DNA of 64,000 nucleotides, from contig JBGLNJ010000001.1 in NCBI GenBank assembly GCA_041300525.1, positions 3,224,001-3,288,000 of the forward strand, given 5' to 3'. This DNA comes from JBGLNJ01 sp041300525. GTDB taxonomy: Bacteria; Chloroflexota; Anaerolineae; Fen-1058. Numbering within the stretch: the first letter of the stretch is position 1; the number at the start of each line of letters is the position of its first letter. Below, piece after piece: positions 17,222 to 25,812 of this stretch. The position numbers and the translations under genes were made by a program. The notes below the pieces were generated by a model. That model saw only the letters and a program-made list of their open reading frames with translations. It was not told where the DNA came from and did no database searches.

Positions 17222-18283
17222 TCACTTCCAGATGCCGGCGATGGCAGTCTTGCATTTGGGACAGTGCCCCGTGCCGGCGAGCTTGTCGGTTCGGATATGG
17301 TAGCCGTACCGCGCGACGACGAGCTCGCCGCAGTGGTAGCAATAAGTGTTCTCGTAGGTCCCCGTCATCCCCGGCAGGTTGCCCGTGTAAACATAGCGCA
17401 GCCCGGCCTCTTGACCGATCTCGGCAGCGCGCAGCAGCGTCTTGACATCGGTGTTATCGGGGTCGGTCATCTTATAGTCTTTGTGGAAGGCGGTCAAGTG
17501 CCAGGGAATGTCCGGCGAAAGTGAAACCAGGCAGCGCGCCGCATCCCACAATTCTTCGTTGCTATCGTTAAAGCCGGGTATCACCAGCGTGACGACTTCC
17601 AGCCAAAATCCCATCTCGTGGACCATCTGGATGCCGTCGAGCACGTGCTTGAGCACTGCGCCCAGCCGGCGATAGTTCTTGTCGTTCATCGTCTTGAGAT
17701 CAATCTTGTAACCGGCGACATAGGGGCGAATGTATTCCAGCGCCTCGCGCGTGGTGTTGCCATTGGAGATGTAGAGACCGCGCAGCCCGGCCGCTGTGGC
17801 CTTTTTGAAAATCTCGACGGCCCACTCGGACGTGATGAGTGGCTCGTTATACGACGACCCGATAAAATCCGCGCCATAGCGTTTGGCGATTTGCACTATC
17901 TGGTCGGGCGTCACAATCTGCGGCTCGACGCCGGCCTCCGGGTCGCGCAAGGTCTGCGAGATCTCCCAGTTCTGGCAATTGGCGCAGTGCAGATCGCAGC
18001 CCAGCATCCCGAAGGTGAGCGTTTGCGATCCCGGCATGACGTGAAAGAATGGCTTTTTCTCCGTCGGGTCCACATTGAGCGCGCTGACGTAACCGGATGG
18101 CGCCCGCAAGACGCCGCCCTGGTTGAAACGCACGTGACAGATGCCGCGCCGCCCGGCTTTGACGAGGCAGCGGTGAGCGCACGCCGTGCAGCGCACAGCC
18201 TGATCCGGCAGCTTTTCGTACAGTTCACCCTCGACCGTCATCTCGTCGAGGACTTGCTCAAGCGTTCCACTGGCCTTGGCCAT
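17222..18283 (-). CDS. amrS: AmmeMemoRadiSam-system radical SAM protein
   Basis: Radical SAM enzyme of the conserved AMMECR1/Memo/radical SAM trio; its reaction is not well established. The cluster motif is GCDLHCANCQNW (C-x3-C-x2-C). An N-terminal zinc-like part has RCTACAHRCLVKAGRRGIC and the C-terminus carries rubredoxin-like CYHCGE and GHCPKCKTAIAG pairs. The 353-residue length is typical. AMMECR1 and Memo genes are not next to it. The start is 15 bases after the gyrase-CTD-like gene, same strand. Confidence 0.92.
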   Translation of the reverse strand: MAKASGTLEQVLDEMTVEGELYEKLPDQAVRCTACAHRCLVKAGRRGICHVRFNQGGVLRAPSGYVSALNVDPTEKKPFFHVMPGSQTLTFGMLGCDLHCANCQNWEISQTLRDPEAGVEPQIVTPDQIVQIAKRYGADFIGSSYNEPLITSEWAVEIFKKATAAGLRGLYISNGNTTREALEYIRPYVAGYKIDLKTMNDKNYRRLGAVLKHVLDGIQMVHEMGFWLEVVTLVIPGFNDSNEELWDAARCLVSLSPDIPWHLTAFHKDYKMTDPDNTDVKTLLRAAEIGQEAGLRYVYTGNLPGMTGTYENTYCYHCGELVVARYGYHIRTDKLAGTGHCPKCKTAIAGIWK

Positions 18284-18298
18284 TCGACTCGCTCCGAC

Positions 18299-19357
18299 TC
18301 AATGCTGGGCGCTGTAGGAGAGGGGAAGACTGCCGATGAAGGCCACGGTCTCGTCGGCGCGCAGCGCCATGCAGTTGACGCCTTGCACAGCGTCTTCTTT
18401 GGCCGGGATTTCCGACGCCCGCGAGCGGATGATCTTGCTCAACCGGGAGATGATGAAAAAGTCGTCGGACTCGTCTATGGTTGCCGCGCCGATGAGACAG
18501 TCGCTGCGCATGGCCGTCTTGCCGCCGCCGCCGGGCATTTTGTTGGGGCTAAAGCCGGACATCAGGCGGATGGTGCCTTTGCCGTCGGCGCTGACCAGCA
18601 GGACGCCGCTATCCTGGTGCACCGCGGCGATGCCGACGGCGACATCCTCCGGCTCCAGGCGGATGCCCAGGCAGCCTTGCAGGGGCACTTGTTTTTCCGC
18701 AAAACGGATGGCGCGGCCCTGGCGCGTGGCGATAAAGAGATCACAGTTGCCCGGCGTCCAACAAGCTGCCGCAGGCGGGCCAAACTCGGGCGTGTAGAGA
18801 TTGGTGCCGGGCCGGAGGTTCTCTCCCACGTAATGATGCCTGAGGCAGCGCACGTGGCCTTGCTGGCTGACCAGTGTGATATAACCTTTGCCTTGATCGG
18901 GCAAAGCCAGCGTTATCCGCTCGTCGGCCAGAAGCGGCAGCCGCGCGACGAGTGATTGACCACGGCTGCGCACCGGAGACTCGGGCAGATCACGCACGCT
19001 CACGCGAAAGGCGCGCGCCAGGCTGGTCACCAGCAACAGGTATTGGCTTTCATCGGCCAACACAAGAAGGGTGGGGGGATCGTCTTCGGTCGTCTCCAGG
19101 TCAAAGATGCCCATGCCACCGCGCAGTTGGCGGGAATACAGGTGACGCGGCGTGCGCTTGGCGCGGCCTCTGACGCTGATGGTGATCAGGTTGAGCGTGG
19201 TGGGCGGCTCGGCCGGCTCAAAGTTGGCCGCGTCGGCTGCGCCTTCTGCGTCGAGGTCTTTAGCCTGGCGCAGGCGATCCAGTTCAGCCTCCAGCGATTC
19301 GATGTAAGCCTGCACTTTTTGGCCTACCCCGCTGAGGTTGGGACGTTCGACATTCAT
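18299..19357 (-). CDS. Stand-alone gyrase A C-terminal-type beta-pinwheel protein
   Basis: 352 residues. After a short coiled-coil start (VGQKVQAYIESLEAELDRLRQ), the rest repeats the DNA-wrapping beta-pinwheel unit: VRGRAKRTPRHLYSRQLRGG, LVSQQGHVRCLRHHYVG, FIATRQGRAIRFAEKQVP, VLLVSADGKGTIRLMSGF and IISRLSKIIRSRASEIP. There is no breakage-reunion domain and no catalytic Tyr, so it is not a topoisomerase by itself; DNA binding or wrapping is inferred. AAAGGAAAG precedes ATG 19357. It leads an operon with amrS. Confidence 0.85.
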   Translation of the reverse strand: MNVERPNLSGVGQKVQAYIESLEAELDRLRQAKDLDAEGAADAANFEPAEPPTTLNLITISVRGRAKRTPRHLYSRQLRGGMGIFDLETTEDDPPTLLVLADESQYLLLVTSLARAFRVSVRDLPESPVRSRGQSLVARLPLLADERITLALPDQGKGYITLVSQQGHVRCLRHHYVGENLRPGTNLYTPEFGPPAAACWTPGNCDLFIATRQGRAIRFAEKQVPLQGCLGIRLEPEDVAVGIAAVHQDSGVLLVSADGKGTIRLMSGFSPNKMPGGGGKTAMRSDCLIGAATIDESDDFFIISRLSKIIRSRASEIPAKEDAVQGVNCMALRADETVAFIGSLPLSYSAQH

Positions 19358-19587
19358 GGTCTTTCCTTTCCTCATGCCAGGACACGCCACGGTGGTACAG
19401 CCTGGCACGAGGCGCTGAAACCTCTACAGAGAATTGTAGCCAGAATCGGATATAACGCAACCCGGCAGGAGGCAGGTGACAGGTCGCAGGAGGGCCTTTT
19501 GCCCATCACGTGGGTTTTGTGCTATAGTGTGTCGAGTGGCCCTTGCGAAGGATTCGACCTTTGCAAGGTTTTCTGGAGAATGGCAAG

Positions 19588-20178
19588 ATGACTCTTTCGA
19601 CCCACTTTGAAAAAGCGCTCGTTCTTGCATCACGACTACACGTTCACCAGGTTCGCAAAGGCACGACGATTCCCTACGTTTCTCATTTGCTGGCCGTGGC
19701 CGGCCTCGTGCTGGAAAATGGCGCGTCCGAGGACGAGGCCATCGCCGCGCTGTTGCACGATGCGGTTGAAGATCAAGGCGGCGCGGCCACCCGCGAAGAA
19801 ATCCGCCGCCGGTTTGGGGATTCGGTCGCGCAGATCGTTGACGGGTGCACGGACGCCGACGCGATCCCCGAGCCGCCCTGGCGCGAGCGCAAGGCCAAGT
19901 ACATCGCTCATATTCGGGCGGCATCGCCGTCGGTGTGGCTGGTTTCGGCAGCCGATAAGCTGCACAACGCCCGCGCGATCCTGGCGGACTATCGCGTGAT
20001 GGGCGACGCGGTGTGGGATCGCTTCAACGGCGGCAAAGAGGGGACGCTGTGGTATTACCGTTCGCTGGTAGATATGTTCCGTGAGGTCTCTGGCTCGACT
20101 CCGTTGGTGAAAGAGTTGGGTCGAGTGGTCTCAGAGTTGGAGCGGCTGGCAGCGGCGGGGCCTGGCGCTTCACGGTAA
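19588..20178 (+). CDS. HD-domain phosphohydrolase, SpoT/MESH1-like
   Basis: Metal-dependent hydrolase of the RelA/SpoT HD family; relatives remove pyrophosphate from (p)ppGpp or related nucleotides. In 196 residues the metal ligands are visible: H in VHQVRKGTTIPYVSHLLAVA, then HD in ALLHDAVEDQGG, and SAADKLHNARAIL for the downstream Asp. No synthetase, TGS or ACT domain is present, as in small hydrolases. An extended -10 TGCTATAGT (19520-19528) lies upstream; the ATG at 19588 follows GGAG at a slightly long spacing. It is divergent from the gyrase-like operon. Confidence 0.85.
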   Translation: MTLSTHFEKALVLASRLHVHQVRKGTTIPYVSHLLAVAGLVLENGASEDEAIAALLHDAVEDQGGAATREEIRRRFGDSVAQIVDGCTDADAIPEPPWRERKAKYIAHIRAASPSVWLVSAADKLHNARAILADYRVMGDAVWDRFNGGKEGTLWYYRSLVDMFREVSGSTPLVKELGRVVSELERLAAAGPGASR

Positions 20179-20459
20179 CATGCTTCGTAGTAATGCCCTC
20201 TGTAGGGCGACCCTTCTGTAGGGCGGCATCCCCATGCCGCCATCTATTTTTGTTTTCAGACGGATTGCAGAGGCGCTACGGGGATAGCGCCCTCGGATAG
20301 TATCGCGCTCGTGATCACGTTCCAAAGTGTAGAATAGCTCTGCCGCAAACAACTGCAACACGGCTTGCAGCAGATCCGTGAGCCGCTTGATCCCTCAATG
20401 GCAGCGCGCTCGACAGCTCGCGCGCGACATTTCCTACATCCAGCACGCGAATCATCGTT
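20179..20459 (-). other. Gap with hairpin repeats and a possible gene remnant
   Basis: Next to the HD gene lie TGTAGGGCG units and a GGCGGCATCCCCATGCCGCC hairpin. On the minus strand, ATG 20455 begins MIRVLDVGNVARELSSALPL; the continuation that looks protein-like (LLQAVLQLFAAELFYTLERD) is in a different frame. This suggests a frameshifted remnant, not identified. Confidence 0.3.
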
Positions 20460-21575
20460 CTAGTTCCACACTCTCACCGTCCCGCGCGGAATAGCGGCCA
20501 ACAAACGGTATGCGCCTCCAGCGGCCTTGGCCATTTCCGCCACGGCGATTTCTTCACCGCCTTGCTTGCCCAGCAGCACCACCTCATCGCCAATGGAAAC
20601 GGGCAGGTTAGTGGCATCTACCATCGTGCTGTTGGCGCTGACCGCGAGGATGGGGCAGCGTTGGCCTCCGATCAATACGTGGCCGCCATCGCTCATGGCA
20701 GGCGGATAGCCATCTGCCCATCCGATCATGAGCGTGGCGACCTGCACGTCTTGCGCAAGCGGAACGCGAGAACCGTACCCCACCTGCTCGCCTTGGGGCA
20801 CGGTCTTGACGTATCCCACGCGCGTCTTCCACGTGGCGATGGGTTGCAAGTCGGCCTGGCGGACGAGCGCCGCATCCATTCGCCCGCGCTCACTTGGCTC
20901 GAACCCCAGCAGCATGATACCGGGCCGCACAACGTCCAAGTAGCTTTCTCGCAAAGAAAGTATGCCGTTGCTAGAGGCGATGCTCAATCTGACGTTGGCC
21001 AGGCCCATTGCCTGGCGAAGGCCAACCAGTCGCCGCACCTGGTCGGGATCGTGCTCGGGGTTTTCAGTCAGCGTGCTGAACAAACCTTCGATTTCCAGGC
21101 GCGACTCTTGGGCAACCTGGCGGATAAAATCCGGGGCGATTCGAAATGGAACGCCGATTCTCCCCAGCCCGGTATCAACCTTGATCCACACCGGCTTGCG
21201 GCAATTCTTGGCTCGCGCGCGCGCTGCAAGCAATCGAGCCGTGTCCCGTGTAAAAACGGTGGGAGTCAAGTCGTATTCAAAGAGAGCGTCTATCTCGTCT
21301 GGCATCAAGTAGGTCAGGCAGAGGATGTTTCCCTTGATGCCCGCTTGGCGCAGCTCGACGCCCTCCGAAACGTTGCCGACGCCGAAAGCGTTGATGCCGT
21401 CTGCGGCAAGCGTTCGCGCCATCTCGACTGCGCCAGCGCCATAGGCATTCACCTTGATGATCGCCATGATTTGCGACTGGCCCACCAATGCCTTGACGCC
21501 TCTGATCGCCCGACATAGCCTGGAAGGGCTGACCATCCGCCCAGTCCACCGCGGCCAGCCCGGCATTCGCTCCAT
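20460..21575 (-). CDS. alr: Alanine racemase, 5' end uncertain
   Basis: PLP enzyme that interconverts L- and D-alanine for peptidoglycan. The lysine that binds PLP is in IMAIIKVNAYGAGAVEMA; KVDTGLGRIG, NPEHDP and the second-base Tyr region QVGYGSRVPLAQDVQVATL follow, then GWADGYPPAMSDGG, where most relatives have GYADG. The family's N-terminal strand before KALVGQ is not clean: the codons before AIRGVK do not match, and a better continuation lies in another frame near 21500. The start shown is the longest frame, but a frameshift or internal start is possible. Confidence 0.75.
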   Translation of the reverse strand: MERMPGWPRWTGRMVSPSRLCRAIRGVKALVGQSQIMAIIKVNAYGAGAVEMARTLAADGINAFGVGNVSEGVELRQAGIKGNILCLTYLMPDEIDALFEYDLTPTVFTRDTARLLAARARAKNCRKPVWIKVDTGLGRIGVPFRIAPDFIRQVAQESRLEIEGLFSTLTENPEHDPDQVRRLVGLRQAMGLANVRLSIASSNGILSLRESYLDVVRPGIMLLGFEPSERGRMDAALVRQADLQPIATWKTRVGYVKTVPQGEQVGYGSRVPLAQDVQVATLMIGWADGYPPAMSDGGHVLIGGQRCPILAVSANSTMVDATNLPVSIGDEVVLLGKQGGEEIAVAEMAKAAGGAYRLLAAIPRGTVRVWN

Positions 21576-21875
21576 CGGGGGTGGCGCGCACTACCAGCGC
21601 GTCCTGCCCGGTGACCAGCACGTGCCCGCCGATCGAGACCACCATTTCCCCGTTCTTCTGCACCGACGAGACTGCCCCGCTCACCTCAGAAAGCCGGTCA
21701 AGCACTGAATAGCCTTCGGCTTGGAGCGTGTCGGGTCAACCGCGCGGGCAGCACAAGTGCGCTCATACTCGGCGCGCAGGCCATCTGAATACAGCAGATC
21801 AAACTTGCCGGCTTCCCAAAGCCAAGCAGTTGAAACTGCACCAACAACAGCCAAGTCGGCCTGCGCCGACTGGAA
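21576..21875 (-). other. Unassigned region upstream of alr with an open minus-strand frame
   Basis: A minus-strand frame (start near 21705) reads AEGYSVLDRLSEVSGAVSSV, then GEMVVSIGGHVLVTGQDALV, and runs on into the alr start in another frame. It looks protein-like but was not recognised. The right edge holds a REP-like unit (21850-21871) belonging to the transposase locus. Confidence 0.3.
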
Positions 21876-22456
21876 TCAGTCGCCCGGCTTGTCTTCCGTT
21901 TCGGTTCGCTCCCAGTCAATCAAGAGTGCTTGAGCCGCGTGATGCTCTCGTTGCCGCTCAATGTATTCACTCGCCGCTGGCACAGCCTCCTTGGCGAGAG
22001 TGAATGCTCCATACGCGCCCTGCCATTTAAAGAATTCACCCGGCGCGATTTCGTGCGTGACTAAGTGCGATGATGCACCTTTGGCTTCTTTGACTAGGGT
22101 GGCGACGGCCACGGTTGTATGCAGGCGAACAAGCAAATGCATGTGATCTTCGATGCCGCCCAGCTCGAGTGGAACACATTTGAGTTCCTGGCACTTGGCG
22201 AGAATACAAGCGCGGATGTGCGGCTCAATGGTCGGGGTAATTAGCGGCAATCTATCCCAAGTGGCCCAGACGCAATGCAGATAGAGTTGGGTATAGGGCG
22301 CGCGCATGATGGTTTCCTTTCCACTAGCCCGCGAAGGTGGGCTTGGCTGCGCCGAAGGCGTGCTGCGATTTCTAATCGCTAGGCTCGCGGCTGCACCTAC
22401 AACGGCCAAGTCGGCCTGCGCCGACTACCTACAGCCCGCGAAGGCGGGCTTGGCTG
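21850..22456. mobile_element. RAYT locus with flanking REP-like units
   Basis: The transposase gene is bracketed by repeats. GCCAAGTCGGCCTGCGCCGA occurs at 21850 and 22405. The hairpin unit AGCCCGCGAAGG[T/C]GGGCTT occurs at 22326 and 22433. Such small palindromes around a Y1 transposase are the known layout of REP-associated tyrosine transposases, which act on single-stranded DNA at these hairpins. Confidence 0.65.
21876..22307 (-). CDS. REP-associated tyrosine transposase (IS200-like Y1 family)
   Basis: 143 residues from ATG 22307, preceded by GGAAAGGAAACC. The HUH motif is EDHMHLLVRLH, and the Tyr-bearing helix is AASEYIERQREHH near the C-terminus. The start APYTQLYLHCVWATWDRLP is the family's first strand. 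The protein should nick and join single-stranded DNA through a tyrosine link. It sits between alr and radA, in the same direction. Confidence 0.85.
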   Translation of the reverse strand: MRAPYTQLYLHCVWATWDRLPLITPTIEPHIRACILAKCQELKCVPLELGGIEDHMHLLVRLHTTVAVATLVKEAKGASSHLVTHEIAPGEFFKWQGAYGAFTLAKEAVPAASEYIERQREHHAAQALLIDWERTETEDKPGD

Positions 22457-22484
22457 TTGTTGCTGCGATTTCCAATCGCCAGGC

Positions 22485-23879
22485 CTATCGGCCACTCGCC
22501 AACGCCACGTCAATCGCCTCGCCCAAACTTCGCGCGCCAATGATCTCCAATCCCGCCGGCGCGCTTTCGACGCGCGGCTTGCGGATGCTCTTGGGAATCA
22601 GGCAACGCCGGAAGCCGAGCTTGGCCGCTTCGTTCAACCGCGCGCCCAGTTGACTCACGGCGCGCAGCTCGCCCGAAAGCCCCACCTCGCCGACGAGCGC
22701 CAAATCGGGCGCGACGGGCAAATCGCGCATCGAAGACGCGATGGCGACCGCGATCGCCAAATCCGCCGCCGGCTCGCCGATCCTCAGCCCGCCGATGACG
22801 TTGACGAATACGTCTTGATCGCCCAGCCGCAGCCCGATGCGTTTTTGCAAGACGGCCACCAAGAGCAGCAGCCGGTTCAGGTCCACGCCGTTGGGCGTGC
22901 GGCGTGGCAAGCCGAATGACGTGGTGGACGCCAACGCCTGCACCTCGACGAGCAGCGGGCGCGTGCCTTCCATCGTCACCGCAATCGCGCTGCCCGGCGC
23001 AGCGGCCAAACGCTCGGCCAGGAATGCCTCGGAGGGATTGGCGACCTCGACCATGCCATCGCCCCGCATCTCGAACACGCCCACTTCGTTCGTCGCGCCA
23101 AAGCGGTTCTTGACGCCGCGCAACAAGCGGTAGGTGTGAAAGCGGTCGCCTTCCAGGTAGAGCACGGTGTCTACGATGTGCTCGAGCACTTTGGGGCCGG
23201 CCAGCGCGCCGGACTTGGTCACGTGTCCCACGAGTATCACCGCCACGCCGGACGACTTGGCGAGGTTTTGCATCCGCGCGGCACATTCGCGCACCTGGCT
23301 GATGCTGCCCGCCGCCGACGTGAGTTCGGCCAGGTACGTCGTCTGGATCGAGTCCACGACGACCAGGCGGGGGGAGATTTCGTTGATGTGACCGAGGATC
23401 ACGTCGAGGTCGGTTTCGGTGACGAGGAACAGATGCCCGGTGGACATGCCTAACCGGTCGGCGCGCATCTTGAGTTGCTGGACGGACTCTTCGCCGGAAA
23501 CGTACAGCACAGTGCAGTCGGGCGTCGCCATGCTGGCGGCCAACTGCATGAGCAGCGTGCTCTTGCCGATGCCCGGATCGCCGCCGACGAGGGTTAGCGA
23601 GCCGGGGACGATGCCGGCAGGGGTGCCGCCCAACACACGCGCGAATTCTTTGATCTCTAGCGGCAGGCGCGTCAGGTTGCCTAGCTCGACTTCGGTGAGC
23701 CGCTGAGGCCGAGTGCGCGGCGTGCCGGAGATGCTTCGCTCGGAAGGGTGCGGCCTTTGCTCAACGACTTCGACCAGGCTGTTCCACTCGCCGCAGTCGG
23801 GGCAGCGCCCCATCCACTTGGGTTGAATGCCGCCGCATTGCTGGCAGACAAATTGCGTGCGGGTTTTGGATTTGGGCAT
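22485..23879 (-). CDS. radA: DNA repair protein RadA/Sms
   Basis: A RecA-like ATPase that helps branch migration during recombinational repair. All 464 residues fit: zinc finger CQQCGGIQPKWMGRCPDCGEW, Walker A GGDPGIGKST, Walker B LVVVDSIQT, the RadA-specific KNRFG motif (GVKNRFGATNEVGVFEM), and a Lon-like C-terminal domain (DVFVNVIGGLRIGEPAADLA, LVGEVGLSGELRAV). The start abuts the stop of the BMP-family gene with no gap, so the two are probably cotranscribed. Confidence 0.97.
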   Translation of the reverse strand: MPKSKTRTQFVCQQCGGIQPKWMGRCPDCGEWNSLVEVVEQRPHPSERSISGTPRTRPQRLTEVELGNLTRLPLEIKEFARVLGGTPAGIVPGSLTLVGGDPGIGKSTLLMQLAASMATPDCTVLYVSGEESVQQLKMRADRLGMSTGHLFLVTETDLDVILGHINEISPRLVVVDSIQTTYLAELTSAAGSISQVRECAARMQNLAKSSGVAVILVGHVTKSGALAGPKVLEHIVDTVLYLEGDRFHTYRLLRGVKNRFGATNEVGVFEMRGDGMVEVANPSEAFLAERLAAAPGSAIAVTMEGTRPLLVEVQALASTTSFGLPRRTPNGVDLNRLLLLVAVLQKRIGLRLGDQDVFVNVIGGLRIGEPAADLAIAVAIASSMRDLPVAPDLALVGEVGLSGELRAVSQLGARLNEAAKLGFRRCLIPKSIRKPRVESAPAGLEIIGARSLGEAIDVALASGR

Positions 23880-24806
23880 CTAGTCTACGCTCTCGACGTG
23901 GACTTCGATCTGGCCGGAAGAGACCGCGTCTTGAATTTTCTCGAGCCGCTCCCGGACTTCGTGGGTGACGACGTCGGCCACTTCGGGGCGGAAGGCCGCC
24001 AGCGTCAAGCCGTCCTCGGCAAACCCGTAACTATGGACAGCACCGCCCTGGAAGCGCCCCAACACGACTGCCTCGACCACGTCAAAGACCGCATTGTCCA
24101 CGCGCTTGACACGGCTGGTCAGCACGGAAGACGGCGCCAGCTCGCTGTGGTCCGCGCCGGTGCTGATGATGTACCGCCCGAACGATTTGGCGGCTTCAAT
24201 CGCGCCCAGCCCGCACCGGCCGGCGGCCTGGAAAATAACATCGGCGCCGGAAGCGTATTGCGTTTCGGCCAGGAGCCGCCCGCGCACCGGGTCGTCGAAC
24301 ACGCCGACATAGTCCGAAAAGATTCTGACATTGGGATTGATGTGCGCGATGCCTTGAGCGTAGCCCGCCTCGATGCGCCGCACGGTCGGCGTCGCGCCTC
24401 CGCCGACGAATCCCACGCGCTGCGTGCGAGTGACCAGCCCGGCCAACACACCCACCACAAAGTCGCCCTCGTATTCGCGGAACGTCGTTGACCAGACGTT
24501 GGGCGCTTCGACCATGGCATCCACAATGGCAAAGCGTTGATCGGGGCGCTCGGCGGCCATCTGCCCAATGGTGGGAACGTGGCCGTAGCTCAAGCCGATG
24601 ATCAAGTCAAAACCTGCGTCGGCCCACCTGCGCAGGGTGGTGAGGTTCTGATTCAACATTCCCCAGGTATCGGTTTCGAACTTGATGCCGTATTGGCGCT
24701 GGAGAGCTTGCAGACCCAGGTAACCCGAATCGTTGAACGACTGGTCGCCCAGGCCGCCGACGCCCATTAGCAGGCCCACACGTGTTGGCAAAGAATCAGT
24801 GCTCAT
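23880..24806 (-). CDS. BMP/PnrA-family substrate-binding-like protein lacking a signal peptide
   Basis: 308 residues of the family that binds nucleosides for ABC uptake: RVGLLMGVGGLGDQSFNDSGYLGLQ, LIIGLSYGH, GFVGGGATPTVRRIEAGYAQGI, VIFQAAGRCGLGAI and STGADHSELAPSSVLTS. Normal members are lipoproteins with a signal peptide and lipobox; this one starts MSTDSLPTRVG directly before the first strand, so it should be cytoplasmic. No permease or ATPase genes are nearby. It runs directly into radA. It may be a sensor or an orphan; the role is not known. Confidence 0.85.
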   Translation of the reverse strand: MSTDSLPTRVGLLMGVGGLGDQSFNDSGYLGLQALQRQYGIKFETDTWGMLNQNLTTLRRWADAGFDLIIGLSYGHVPTIGQMAAERPDQRFAIVDAMVEAPNVWSTTFREYEGDFVVGVLAGLVTRTQRVGFVGGGATPTVRRIEAGYAQGIAHINPNVRIFSDYVGVFDDPVRGRLLAETQYASGADVIFQAAGRCGLGAIEAAKSFGRYIISTGADHSELAPSSVLTSRVKRVDNAVFDVVEAVVLGRFQGGAVHSYGFAEDGLTLAAFRPEVADVVTHEVRERLEKIQDAVSSGQIEVHVESVD

Positions 24807-24902
24807 AAGCCTCCTTTTTTGTGCTTGCGAGTCTCGCTAGTTGCAGATGGCGTAACGCTGATCGCGCACCACTTTTTCGCTGATTGTGTTCCGCCCAACT
24901 TT

Positions 24903-25808
24903 TTAGTCAAACGCTCCATAGTTGACCGGTTCGCTGTATTTGGGCTGCACGGCCAACCGCCGGTGCGCTGCCTCGCCCAGCTTTTGCCAGTACTCGTCGC
25001 GATCCTTCACGCCATACACCCATTCGTCCAGCCATTTGGCAGTGGCGGCCGGATCGGACGTGATTTTGTCCCATTCGAGATAGAAGGGGTTATCACGGTC
25101 ATAGTACCCCTGCGCATACGACGGGTGGCAACAGTGCGGCGCCTGGCACACGGCCTGCACGATGAAACCGGGAATCATCGTCCGGTTCGGGTCGCTGCGG
25201 ATGACGGACTCGTCCACGACTTCTTCACAGGTGACGATCACGCGCTTGGACGCAAAGGCCGCTTCCTTTTGCTCGCCCACGATGCCCCAGATGTGAGCAT
25301 TGCCGTTTGCGTCGGCGCGTTGCGCGTGAATGATGGCGACGTCGGGGTTGAGCGCGGGGACCGTCGTCAACACTTGTCCCGTGTAAGGACACGTCACCGT
25401 CTTGTACTGCGGATTTGCGGCGGGCAGGTCGCGCGTGGCCGTGGATTTGATCGGCAAGAACGGCAGACCGGCAGCGCCCGCCGTGAGGCGGGTGATCATG
25501 GCAAAGTGGGTGTACTCTTCGATCTCGATCTCGCCGGACTCGACGGCGGCGCGGACCGGGCGGAGCATGCCCACGCCGGGATTGCCGCCCCACGAAAAGA
25601 TGAGCTTGCGCGCGCAGCCGGCGGCGACCATCGCGTCATAGATCAGGTCGGGCGTGGCGCGGGCCAGCACCAGGTCGCGCTTGCGCTGCCGGATGATCTC
25701 GTGCGCGGCGGCGAACGGGATGAGATGAGTGAACCCGGCGGCGTAGACGCAATCGCCGTCGTGGACGAATGTGCTGATGGCTTCAGACAGGGTCATGACT
25801 TTGGACAT
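24903..25808 (-). CDS. CoA-transferase family I, subunit A, without its B partner
   Basis: 301 residues resembling glutaconate or 3-oxoacid CoA-transferase alpha chains: MTLSEAISTFVHDGDCVYAAGFTHLIPFAAAHEIIRQ, then FSWGGNPGVGML, DVAIIHAQRADANGNAHIWG and the CEEVVDES region. These enzymes work as A plus B subunits, with the catalytic Glu on B. No B gene is adjacent: the alpha/beta hydrolase is upstream and the BMP-like gene downstream. The partner is elsewhere or lost. Confidence 0.88.
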   Translation of the reverse strand: MSKVMTLSEAISTFVHDGDCVYAAGFTHLIPFAAAHEIIRQRKRDLVLARATPDLIYDAMVAAGCARKLIFSWGGNPGVGMLRPVRAAVESGEIEIEEYTHFAMITRLTAGAAGLPFLPIKSTATRDLPAANPQYKTVTCPYTGQVLTTVPALNPDVAIIHAQRADANGNAHIWGIVGEQKEAAFASKRVIVTCEEVVDESVIRSDPNRTMIPGFIVQAVCQAPHCCHPSYAQGYYDRDNPFYLEWDKITSDPAATAKWLDEWVYGVKDRDEYWQKLGEAAHRRLAVQPKYSEPVNYGAFD

Positions 25809-25812
25809 GTCG

